Assembly: GCA_964345035.1 (NCBI GenBank)
Contig: CAYFPO010000014.1
Span: 1 to 47,131 of the forward strand
Source of the DNA: CAYFPO01 sp964345035
GTDB lineage: Bacteria > Fidelibacterota > Marinisomatia > SCGC-AAA003-L08 > GCA-002704045
Direction: 5' to 3'
Length of the DNA stretch: 47,131 bases
Shown one piece after another: positions 18,389 to 26,447 of this stretch. Position numbers and translations under genes: made by a program. The notes below the pieces were generated by a model. The model made no database searches. It was given only the letters and a program-made list of their open reading frames with translations, and was not told the origin of the DNA. The number at the start of each line of letters is the position of its first letter. Within the stretch, counting starts at the first letter, position 1.

Positions 18389-18851
18389 TGAAAATTTTTC
18401 CCTGTGTAATAACCATAATTAATAACTGAACAACCGGAGCAGTTATCAAAATAACTGAAATTGTGCGGATTACCCCCTGTCGATTCATCCAATTGGCGAT
18501 CATACCGGGAATAATAAAACCAATACTGTAAATTTCGGATGTCATATTTATTGCAGTTAAAGATTCACTGAAATATCGATTAAAAATCAATCCAAAAATA
18601 AACCCCAAGAGCAGTGAAATTACCAATCTGCGTTTTCCGTAAATAAAAATAAATTTTGATAGAAATTGGATAATAATATAAACCAACCATGCAATCAGAA
18701 AAGTAACCGTCACACTCATCGGATTATGTAAATGCAAGGCAATCCATCCGGGGACAATTATACCACCGGCGGTCAATCCTATAATTTCGGACATTAACAG
18801 ACTGAAAATCATTCCCAGCCCTATAGAAAGTGCTATGAGAAAATCACCCAT
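18381..18851 (-). CDS. pgsC: Poly-gamma-glutamate biosynthesis membrane protein PgsC/CapC
   Basis: The 156-residue integral membrane protein matches the usual PgsC/CapC length of about 150. It shows about four or five hydrophobic segments and the family signature GLTAGGIIVPGWIAL near residues 25-39. PgsC forms the membrane synthase complex with the PgsB ligase and is needed for polymer elongation or translocation across the inner membrane. Its start codon overlaps the pgsB stop by 8 bases, a conserved arrangement for this pair. Confidence 0.92.
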   Translation of the reverse strand: MGDFLIALSIGLGMIFSLLMSEIIGLTAGGIIVPGWIALHLHNPMSVTVTFLIAWLVYIIIQFLSKFIFIYGKRRLVISLLLGFIFGLIFNRYFSESLTAINMTSEIYSIGFIIPGMIANWMNRQGVIRTISVILITAPVVQLLIMVITQGKIFNV

Positions 18852-19995
18852 AATTTTTTAATTCTTTCATAAATTGATCACCCCATCCCACGATATTTCC
18901 TATTCCCATAACGAAATGATTATCCAATTTCTTAAAACTGTTTATAATTTCATTCTGTGTGGATGACAGGGGAAAAACTCTGGTATCAATATTTTTGTGA
19001 ATTTTTTCCGAAATTAACGAATCTATATTATCACCTCGGATAATTAAATGTGCCGGTTTTAGATGTTGATAACATAATTCCAGCAGTTGTTTGGTACGGT
19101 ATCTTCTGTCCTCTCTTGTATTTAGGAAAATGCACGCTTCCCGATTGGAAACCCTTTCTGCAAGCATTTCCCAAACAACCATTGTTGAGTGCGGATCATT
19201 TGCAGCAAAAGCATTAATAAAATGAATATGATTACCACCAATTGTGAGTTCTAAAATCTGTAATGCTCCAGGGTCAGGTGTAGTATGCACCATTCCATCT
19301 AAAGCAGTTTGTTGATTAACTCCGGCTAATTCACACACTTTCAGTGCCAGTGCAACATTTTCAGAATGTTCTAAAAATGGGAATTTGTTCATATATTCTT
19401 TTGTAACACTAGAATGATTAGTTTGTATAAACTTTGAATTTCTATTTTCTGCTACTTCTTCTAATGGTGCGATATTTTTTTCTTCACCGGTTACAAATAC
19501 AGCATCTTTTGGTATAGTATTACTCATAGAATATGCAATGCTGGTCAAATCATGTCCCATTTCATCCAAGTGATCCGGCCGGACATTGGTTAATACCCCG
19601 ATTGTTGATTTCATCATTTTCTGTTCCGTAACCCATTGGTATTCAGGTTGAACAGCCATACATTCAATAACAACTGCTTTTGGGGTTTCTTTTGCGAACA
19701 TTCGGAGAAGTTTTTTCTGTTCTCCTATGGATGCAGACCGCAGCCGGTGGATTATGTGATCTTTCCCTTTCTCATCAATGATCCGTGGAGCTGAACCTGT
19801 AGTTTTTGCAAATGTTTTAATACTCCCTGCACGGAGTCCAGCTGCGATCAACCTTGTTACACTGGATTTCCCCCGTGAACCGTTCACATGTATCCTAATA
19901 GGAATTCCACTGACAACTGCTTGATGCCGGGAATATTCCACAGCACCGGTAATTACAAAAATAATTAATAATCCAAATAAAACAAATAATTCCAT
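18844..19995 (-). CDS. pgsB: Poly-gamma-glutamate synthase PgsB/CapB (Mur-ligase family)
   Basis: The 383-residue product is a PgsB/CapB amide ligase. It activates the gamma-carboxyl of glutamate with ATP and extends poly-gamma-glutamate. An N-terminal membrane anchor covers about residues 3-20. The ATP-binding P-loop is VNGSRGKSSVTRLIA (38-51), and further Mur-ligase motifs are VLTNVRPDHLDEMG and NAFAANDPHSTM. The length agrees with other PgsB proteins. It is the first gene of the leftward operon, about 50 bases past the terminator of the upstream C25 gene. I see no strong Shine-Dalgarno before the ATG. Confidence 0.95.
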   Translation of the reverse strand: MELFVLFGLLIIFVITGAVEYSRHQAVVSGIPIRIHVNGSRGKSSVTRLIAAGLRAGSIKTFAKTTGSAPRIIDEKGKDHIIHRLRSASIGEQKKLLRMFAKETPKAVVIECMAVQPEYQWVTEQKMMKSTIGVLTNVRPDHLDEMGHDLTSIAYSMSNTIPKDAVFVTGEEKNIAPLEEVAENRNSKFIQTNHSSVTKEYMNKFPFLEHSENVALALKVCELAGVNQQTALDGMVHTTPDPGALQILELTIGGNHIHFINAFAANDPHSTMVVWEMLAERVSNREACIFLNTREDRRYRTKQLLELCYQHLKPAHLIIRGDNIDSLISEKIHKNIDTRVFPLSSTQNEIINSFKKLDNHFVMGIGNIVGWGDQFMKELKNYG

Positions 19996-20036
19996 TGATT
20001 AGAATCTAATTTAAACGGTAGGATATTGCCATACAT

Positions 20037-20078
20037 AAAAAACCCCAATTTCTGATCATCGAAATTGGGGCTTTTTTT
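20037..20078 (-). terminator. Rho-independent terminator after the dockerin-tailed C25 gene
   Basis: A perfect 10-bp stem (CCCCAATTTC at 20043-20052 with GAAATTGGGG at 20061-20070) has an 8-base loop. On the minus strand it is followed by TTTTTT (20042-20037). It also has a T-run on the plus strand, but no plus-strand gene ends there. It separates the 20093-23650 gene from pgsB. Confidence 0.88.
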
Positions 20079-20092
20079 AGTTTTAATTGTAT

Positions 20093-23000
20093 TTAATCTT
20101 CCAGTATGACTATAATCAGATTGATTACATCCAGAATATTGATCATACCATCATCATTCAAATCAGCCATATATTGCTGTAATGGATCCAGTAATTCAAA
20201 ATTGATAATGTGATTGACGATTTTAATCACATCCAATATATTTAGTGTACCATCCTGGTTTACATCACCCATCAAAATGGGTTGTCCGGAATCTGTTGTA
20301 ATCAACAGAGCATCTCCATCATGCAGGGTCATTGCTGCCTCAGGATATACATTGTTGAACGTGTACTGCAAACCATCATCACCATATTGGTTTTCTATAC
20401 CAACCGTAGTGTACGCACCGTGAGTGGGGGTATAACTGCTGTAATCCCCGGAAGATGTATTATTGAATTCCTTATATTGAATTTTAATTTCACCGTCACC
20501 GTAAGGAGGTACTCCATTATCATATAAAATTATCTGGAAACTCTCTACAGAATTTGCATAATATGTTCTCATATCGGACCATTCAATTATAAATACTCCA
20601 TCTGCTGGATCATAATACTTATAAGCCTGCCCTCCTGAGCTTGTTTTTAAATCATCCCAAAAAGCTGCAACCATATTAACCGGACCTCCTGCACCAGGAA
20701 TAGGATAATTTCTAAAGGATTCAAGATTTGATGTACCAAACGCAATCCAACCATTGCTGCAAACAGTTAATTCATTATACACTTCTCCATAAAAAATAAA
20801 ATCGAATGGCAAGGTAACATCTTCTCTGGAATCTGAATAATTTCCATCACCGCTGTCATTAAATCCAAGACTGGTTCCTGAACCGCCATAGTCGGGATCA
20901 ATTTCAATCCAATCATAAAATGGTGCTTGATTATAGTCGAGGTCACCGGAATCAAATATATAATAACCGTGTTTATCCGGTCCTAATGGGTCAGTCTCAG
21001 ATACGTCCCCCACCTGTATATGTAAAGGTTCAGTCCGGTCATATCCGTCATCAGTATTTAAGGTTAATTCAATAGTCAAATTACTGCCGTTTATTATTGA
21101 ATTATCTGCAGTTATTGTGAAGTAATTGTATGCGATAGCAGATTCACCGGCATCAATATTGCCCCAATTACCCATATCATCAATTATATCGAAACTTGCG
21201 CCTTCAAAATACAGACTTCCGGAAATATCAGAAATACCCTTTGATCCAGTATTCATCAGTGTTAACAGAACATCGCCGGTTTCTCCCGGTTCCAATTTGT
21301 TGTTATTGTTATCATCATTTATTACTGAAATATTTTCTATTATCAGTCTTGCACCATATATTTCCATTGGTACCATTCCCTGCCATATATTTCCAGAACC
21401 ATCTTCGATCTGTAGTTTCAATTCCACCTCTTCAAGTTCAATCGCAGAAGGATCTACAATCAAGGTATAGTTACTGCTTTCCACAGTTGACCCTGGAGTA
21501 ATTGTTCCATAAGAAACTGTGCTGGAAATAATTGAAATATTATCAGTTTCAGCAATTAATTCCGCCTGAATACCGTATATTGTACTAGAACCAAAATTTT
21601 TCAGTGGAATGTTCAATTCAATTGTTTCTCCTGGATTGACTGTTCCATCATTGTCACCTGTAATTTCATCAAATATAATCTCATCAAGATCAATATTCAC
21701 AGCATCAACATCACCTGACACGGAGAAATTACCCTGATGGGGAATAAAATCCTGTTTTGTCACCGTAAGTGTTACATTTCCATTAGATACATAACTTAAA
21801 TCAAAAGTAAATTCGCCGGATTCATCTGTCAGTTTGGAAACAAATAATGATTCATCATTATTGATCAATGTAACACGAGCACCTTCCACAGGCATACCGG
21901 TTAAATCTGAAACATCAACTGTAATAAAATTCGTTCCCATAGGAAGTATTGATGGATAATCAACATCCAACTCCTGTGGTATATCTTTCCATAAATGAGT
22001 TGGTGCATCACCCATCAGATTATTCCAGTGAGTAAAAATACTCACCCTGTTATTTGGATTACTGGGGTACGTTAAATACAAATGAAGTTTACCATAATGT
22101 AACCCTTCACCAGCAGTCTCACTTCCTCTTTGAAATAAACCCCAATAAACGCCCATATCTACTGCATTGTTAAAGGCTGTATGCGTTCCTATGGTCGCAG
22201 TACCAATTGCAGCAATGCCGCCTTTTGGCGTGGACACAGTACCGGCACGGAAAAAATATTCAGAAAGACTGGCGTTGTCATCAGCAAAACTCCCAGTACC
22301 ACATGTAATTATAGTAGCATAGGGTAGTTTCCAGCCGTTATTGGCACCCTCAATTTCACTGGATCCAAAACCACTGACTCCCCAATATCCTCTGTAATTA
22401 AAATAAGATACACCATTAGAAAGTTGGTTTTGCATCCAGGATGACCAACTTCCGCCAGAGTATTTTTCATTAACATCCTCAAAACCATAAGCATTGAGAA
22501 TTTCAGCTGCATATTCATTAGTGATAACTGTAGAAATTCCTGAACTTGATGGGTCACCAATCAATGCTGCGGACTCATACCAATCATCGCCGGTTGAACT
22601 AATATAGGTTGCTTTTTCATAATTTATAATTTTATTACAAACAGTATTCAAAGTGCTGGTATTTCGAACAGACATTCTCCCAATAAACACATCACCCATA
22701 AGATCTCCACCATCTAACTGAGTGTAGGGATGATCTCCTTCACCATTATACCCTGACAAATTTTCAAAATAAGTTGGTATATCGCTGTACGAACCACCAT
22801 CATCTCCTATAAGTGTTACAAAATCCGGCTTTGGTTCCCAGGAGTTATATGCATTTTGTATATAATTCTTTATGCTGCTTGTACTGCCGCCGGTTTCACT
22901 TGTTGATGCCGTATAAACTACATATCCTCTTTGTTTTCTCCATTCCACCAAATCCTGAAAATAACTGTTTTCTAATGCAGAATTGGAACCGATATACAAA

Positions 23001-23650
23001 ACTGCCGGCTGTTGATATTCTACTTCTTCATCTCTTTCATAATTGATAAGGAAACTTTCATATACTTTTTCGAATGCTTGAGAAATGGGTGGAGAATTCT
23101 GCGGTAAAGGATCTCCGGATTCGTTGATCACAATCTCTACCTGGTCAAATACCTCTAATTGCTGTAAATGTGGATAATATCTGAAAGGAATTACACTGAC
23201 CTGTAAAAATTTTACATCCCGCATGGTTATTTTATCTGAAACCAATAGGTTTTTAATTGGATAAATTTCTTCAGAAGAATAAAAATCCGTATTTTTTATT
23301 ATATCCGAATCATTAAGTATTTCTTTATTCTCAGGCTGAGTTGGATATAAATGAATATTATCAAGTATATGGGATTGGTGTACAACATAATCAATGTCAT
23401 ATTCAATACCGTCTTTAACCTGATAAAAAGTAGAATATACCGGTATTTCCGGCATTCCTTCTTCCATCAAAGTGCCGTTATTAGGATTTGTTATTCTTGT
23501 AAATTCTGCTACATTTTCAAGGGTAAACTCACCTAAATTGAACACTAGGCTACCCTCTGAATTTGCCTGTTGAGTTAATTCAAATTGCCCTGCAATTAAA
23601 GACATGGCAAACATGCAAAAAATAAGTGTTATGAATTTGCTTTGTTTCAT
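20093..23650 (-). CDS. C25 (gingipain-like) family secreted protein with propeptide-like region and dockerin-like C-terminus
   Basis: I choose the ATG at 23648-23650 (MKQSKFITLIFC), which has GAGGAAG upstream at good spacing; a start at 23668 would absorb that site. This gives 1185 residues. A signal peptide (about 1-21) is followed by a gingipain propeptide-like region to about residue 200. The C25-like domain (about 210-560) contains FVTLIGDDGG, FNYRGYW (417-423) and TIITCGTGSF with Cys450. The usual GHG His is replaced by GYW, with no His nearby, so activity is doubtful or unconventional. Later parts are a regulatory-like domain, CARDB-like beta sandwiches and a nidogen-like segment (SNGWIAFGTS). 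Two dockerin-like repeats close the protein (DVNQDGTLNILDVIKIV and DLNDDGMINILDVINLI). It has its own terminator. Confidence 0.85.
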   Translation of the reverse strand: MKQSKFITLIFCMFAMSLIAGQFELTQQANSEGSLVFNLGEFTLENVAEFTRITNPNNGTLMEEGMPEIPVYSTFYQVKDGIEYDIDYVVHQSHILDNIHLYPTQPENKEILNDSDIIKNTDFYSSEEIYPIKNLLVSDKITMRDVKFLQVSVIPFRYYPHLQQLEVFDQVEIVINESGDPLPQNSPPISQAFEKVYESFLINYERDEEVEYQQPAVLYIGSNSALENSYFQDLVEWRKQRGYVVYTASTSETGGSTSSIKNYIQNAYNSWEPKPDFVTLIGDDGGSYSDIPTYFENLSGYNGEGDHPYTQLDGGDLMGDVFIGRMSVRNTSTLNTVCNKIINYEKATYISSTGDDWYESAALIGDPSSSGISTVITNEYAAEILNAYGFEDVNEKYSGGSWSSWMQNQLSNGVSYFNYRGYWGVSGFGSSEIEGANNGWKLPYATIITCGTGSFADDNASLSEYFFRAGTVSTPKGGIAAIGTATIGTHTAFNNAVDMGVYWGLFQRGSETAGEGLHYGKLHLYLTYPSNPNNRVSIFTHWNNLMGDAPTHLWKDIPQELDVDYPSILPMGTNFITVDVSDLTGMPVEGARVTLINNDESLFVSKLTDESGEFTFDLSYVSNGNVTLTVTKQDFIPHQGNFSVSGDVDAVNIDLDEIIFDEITGDNDGTVNPGETIELNIPLKNFGSSTIYGIQAELIAETDNISIISSTVSYGTITPGSTVESSNYTLIVDPSAIELEEVELKLQIEDGSGNIWQGMVPMEIYGARLIIENISVINDDNNNNKLEPGETGDVLLTLMNTGSKGISDISGSLYFEGASFDIIDDMGNWGNIDAGESAIAYNYFTITADNSIINGSNLTIELTLNTDDGYDRTEPLHIQVGDVSETDPLGPDKHGYYIFDSGDLDYNQAPFYDWIEIDPDYGGSGTSLGFNDSGDGNYSDSREDVTLPFDFIFYGEVYNELTVCSNGWIAFGTSNLESFRNYPIPGAGGPVNMVAAFWDDLKTSSGGQAYKYYDPADGVFIIEWSDMRTYYANSVESFQIILYDNGVPPYGDGEIKIQYKEFNNTSSGDYSSYTPTHGAYTTVGIENQYGDDGLQYTFNNVYPEAAMTLHDGDALLITTDSGQPILMGDVNQDGTLNILDVIKIVNHIINFELLDPLQQYMADLNDDGMINILDVINLIIVILED

Positions 23651-23914
23651 TTTATGGTTCTTCCTCATTAAAATTACAAATTAAATTAAGGCAAAAGATA
23701 ACGAAAACAGAGTGAATGGTTCTAATTTTACTTTGTATCAATTTGTAATTCAATTGAAAAATACCTACTCATTTACTTTTAGAAGATACAACTTGAAACA
23801 ATTTCAATTGTAAATAATGATACTATTTCATCCTAAATTAGGGGTTGCCTGGTTAATTTAATTGTTCCCTGTAAAGTAATTTGTGAAATATTATTTAATA
23901 GAAGGAGAAATAAG
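23651..23914. promoter_or_regulatory. Divergent intergenic region upstream of the C25 gene and the pilus locus
   Basis: This AT-rich, 264-base region must contain the promoters of both divergent units. An inverted repeat ACAATT-TC-AATTGT lies at 23798-23811, about 100 bases before the pilin. Related CAATT-rich words occur nearby (about 23739-23757). A strong Shine-Dalgarno (GAAGGAG, 23901-23907) sits seven bases before the TTG start of the pilin. No clear sigma-54 or sigma-70 promoter is seen. Confidence 0.4.
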
Positions 23915-24346
23915 TTGAAATCATTTGTAAGAAAATTACAGGAGGGATTTACCCTGATAGAGATTCTGATTGTGGTTATAATAATTGGAATTCTGGCTGC
24001 TATTGCGGTGCCTACATACCTTGATTATGTAAAAAGAGGATATGCATCTGATGCAAAGGTAGCAATATCTGCAATAGTTAATGGATCGGAAGTATATTTT
24101 AACGAACAGGGAGAAATACCTCCGGGAACCGATGAGCTGAAACAAGCTGGATATCTAGACTTGAAAAGGTCTACTGAAAGAAATTGGGAATTTGAACTCA
24201 ATTTATCTGAAGATGCTGTTTACGGTCTTGCCGGAGAAGTTACAGGAACAAGCACAGAATCTATGAAAGGTGGCGCAGGTAACTCTATTATTTATAATTT
24301 GGAAACCGGAAGATTTTCCGGATACGGAGAAAGTGAAAAGCAATAA
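23915..24346 (+). CDS. pilA: Type IV pilin (major pilin candidate)
   Basis: The 143-residue prepilin starts at a TTG with a strong ribosome binding site. The leader of 11 residues ends at Gly11 before FTLIEILIVVIIIGILAAIA, the classic class III signal peptide with Glu at +5 of the mature protein. A long hydrophobic N-terminal helix and a short globular domain follow. The globular part includes GGAGNSIIYNLETGRFSGYG near the C-terminus. It should be cleaved and N-methylated by PilD and polymerised by PilB with PilC. It is the first gene of the pilus locus and directly abuts pilT. There are no cysteines in the mature protein, so there is no disulfide D-loop. Confidence 0.93.
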   Translation: MKSFVRKLQEGFTLIEILIVVIIIGILAAIAVPTYLDYVKRGYASDAKVAISAIVNGSEVYFNEQGEIPPGTDELKQAGYLDLKRSTERNWEFELNLSEDAVYGLAGEVTGTSTESMKGGAGNSIIYNLETGRFSGYGESEKQ

Positions 24347-25405
24347 ATGAAAGCGTCTATTACAGACTTGTTAAAATATTCACTGGATTCTGGTGCTTCT
24401 GATCTGCATCTGAGTGTAGGATCTATTCCTATGGTCCGAATTAATGGTGAAATGAAAAAATTGCAGATGGATGCCATGAAATTGGATAATCTGAAGAATA
24501 TTGCTTCAGAAGTAATGAACCCTGATCAAATGAATGTCTTTAATGACCGATTGGAAATTGATTTTTCAACTGCATTGGATGGTCAGGGTAGATTCCGTGT
24601 GAACTTTTTCCATAATATTAACGGTATTGCAGGAGTATTCAGGACAATACCCGATTCCATAAAAAATACAGACGAGCTTGACTTACCACCGATTCTAAAT
24701 CAATTGGCATTGAAAAACAAAGGATTGATATTGCTGACTGGTCCCACCGGCTGTGGTAAATCTACAACACTGGCAGCTATGATCGACCACATCAATGAAC
24801 TGAAATCCTGCCATATAATTACCATTGAAGATCCTGTTGAGTATTATCATGATTCTAATAACTCTTTAATCAACCAGAGAGAATTGGGACATTCAACTCA
24901 TAGTTTTGCAAATGCACTCAGATCAGCATTACGTGAAGATCCAGATGTGATTTTAGTTGGTGAAATGCGAGATATGGAAACAATACAATTAGCTCTTACT
25001 GCAGCAGAAACTGGTCATCTGGTACTGTCAACTCTTCATACAAACAGTACTGCGAAAACAATTGACCGAATAATTGATGTATTTCCAGCTGGACAAAAAG
25101 ATCAAATTCGGTCAATGCTGTCTGAAAGTCTTGTTGCTGTGATTGCACAACGATTGATGCAGACAAAAGACCGGAATGGACGGATCCCGGCTTCTGAAAT
25201 ATTGATTGCCACATCCGCAATTCGTAATTTGATCCGGGAGGATAAAATTTATCAAATTCAGACTGTACTTCAGTCTGGTGGTACTGAAGGTATGCAGTCG
25301 ATGGATCAGGATTTGTTACGTTTGGTACAGCAGGGAAAAGTCAGCAGAGGTGATGCAGTTTTGGTTGCTGATAATCCGGAAATGTTTGAAAAGGGAATTT
25401 TTTGA
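24347..25405 (+). CDS. pilT: Type IV pilus retraction ATPase PilT
   Basis: The 352-residue cytoplasmic hexameric ATPase should power pilus retraction. It has the N-terminal PAS-like domain (SGASDLHLSVG), Walker A GPTGCGKST at 132-140, Asp-box region ITIEDPVEY, Walker B DVILVGEMRD from 200, and the His box TGHLVLSTLHTNS near 222. The PilT-specific AIRNLIRED motif is in the C-terminal part. Length and motifs separate it from PilB, which is encoded downstream. Its ATG directly follows the pilin stop and its stop overlaps the next TTG start, so translation is coupled. Confidence 0.96.
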   Translation: MKASITDLLKYSLDSGASDLHLSVGSIPMVRINGEMKKLQMDAMKLDNLKNIASEVMNPDQMNVFNDRLEIDFSTALDGQGRFRVNFFHNINGIAGVFRTIPDSIKNTDELDLPPILNQLALKNKGLILLTGPTGCGKSTTLAAMIDHINELKSCHIITIEDPVEYYHDSNNSLINQRELGHSTHSFANALRSALREDPDVILVGEMRDMETIQLALTAAETGHLVLSTLHTNSTAKTIDRIIDVFPAGQKDQIRSMLSESLVAVIAQRLMQTKDRNGRIPASEILIATSAIRNLIREDKIYQIQTVLQSGGTEGMQSMDQDLLRLVQQGKVSRGDAVLVADNPEMFEKGIF

Positions 25406-25863
25406 TTCCATTTAATAAATATTATTCTGGTATTACATTAGTTGAGGTAACTCTGACAGCTATTTTTATTATGGTAGCATCTCTTGGAATTATGAAAGGG
25501 ATTACATTTGCTCATTCTCAATTACTTGCCATGAAAATAGAAGAAAATGCTTTTGAGATTTTAAAACAAAACACAGAATATCTCCGGGCAAGGATTGCAG
25601 CAAATGAGATTCCTAATTCATTGGAAGAATATAATACAGAATCTGTCTGTTTATTTACCAACGACTTAGATAATTGTATTTTGAATGGTGATGAATGGTA
25701 TAAAATTTATCAAGATCCAGATTATGTATCAGGATCTATTGCTCGATCCTGGGTGATTGAAACAAAAATTATCTGGGAAGACCATTTAGTTGATAATGAT
25801 GTAGGACAACCAAAAGAGCTTGGCTTTTTCCTTAAGCAAATAGATTTCTCAACAACTTTATAA
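25402..25863 (+). CDS. Minor pilin / pseudopilin (PilV/GspI-like)
   Basis: The 153-residue protein begins at a TTG overlapping the pilT stop, with AAGGGA upstream. The prepilin-like N-terminus is YYSGITLVEVTLTAIFIMVA: cleavage after Gly10 would leave Ile rather than Phe at +1, and Glu is kept at +5. A single hydrophobic helix precedes a small globular domain with two Cys (VCLFTNDLDNC), which may form a disulfide. By position and size it is a PilV/GspI-type minor pilin that would help form the pilus-tip initiation complex. The exact orthology is uncertain. Confidence 0.8.
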   Translation: MIPFNKYYSGITLVEVTLTAIFIMVASLGIMKGITFAHSQLLAMKIEENAFEILKQNTEYLRARIAANEIPNSLEEYNTESVCLFTNDLDNCILNGDEWYKIYQDPDYVSGSIARSWVIETKIIWEDHLVDNDVGQPKELGFFLKQIDFSTTL

Positions 25864-25864
25864 A

Positions 25865-26446
25865 ATGAAACAATTTTTTAAATGTTATTTGAATGGTTTT
25901 ACAATTATTGAATTGATGGCTACAATTACAATAACAACAAGTATTTTTTTGGGTATGTCTTATATATTTATTGAATCAGGTAAATTTTATAAACGTCAAT
26001 TTGTATTTGAGGATATTAATCGTTATGCAAATAACACGTTAGATATAATCCTGGATGACATTAAAACATCTACAGCTACATTACCATTTGGTCAGAATAA
26101 CGGGTATTGTCAAATTGTTACAAATACTGTAGATGAAGATAATAATCCAATCCTGCATACTTATTTTGTAGATGAAGAAAGAGGTATAATGTTAAATAAT
26201 CTGGATGAACCAATTTTAAAATTTTATCCAGGTACAGATCAAAATTATGCTCTTACAATTGCTTCATTTGATTGTAATATAATTAATGACCCTGGTCTTT
26301 CAACTGAGTTGTCCGGGTCTATTTATGATTTTGAATTAATTTTAAAATATCAATACAACCTTCGGGAGGAAGAAAAAGTCAAATTTTTGTCTTACACCAG
26401 AAAATTATTTTCGAGTACGGATTTTATATTCTCTAAACAAAATTAA
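25865..26446 (+). CDS. Minor pilin / pseudopilin (PilW/GspJ-like)
   Basis: The 193-residue protein has a canonical class III signal: leader MKQFFKCYLNG, cleavage before FTIIELMATITITTSIFLG, Glu at +5. The globular part is beta-rich, with ANNTLDIILDDIKTS after the helix, as in PilW/GspJ proteins. It starts one base after the previous stop and ends one base before the next ATG, so it belongs to the minor pilin cassette. The base composition of this gene looks even more AT-rich than the ATPase genes on both sides. Confidence 0.82.
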   Translation: MKQFFKCYLNGFTIIELMATITITTSIFLGMSYIFIESGKFYKRQFVFEDINRYANNTLDIILDDIKTSTATLPFGQNNGYCQIVTNTVDEDNNPILHTYFVDEERGIMLNNLDEPILKFYPGTDQNYALTIASFDCNIINDPGLSTELSGSIYDFELILKYQYNLREEEKVKFLSYTRKLFSSTDFIFSKQN

Positions 26447-26447
26447 T

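Noticed and set aside
20093..23668. Start of the dockerin-tailed C25 protein at 23668.
   Set aside because: The GAGGAAG site lies within this extension and is well spaced for the ATG at 23650.
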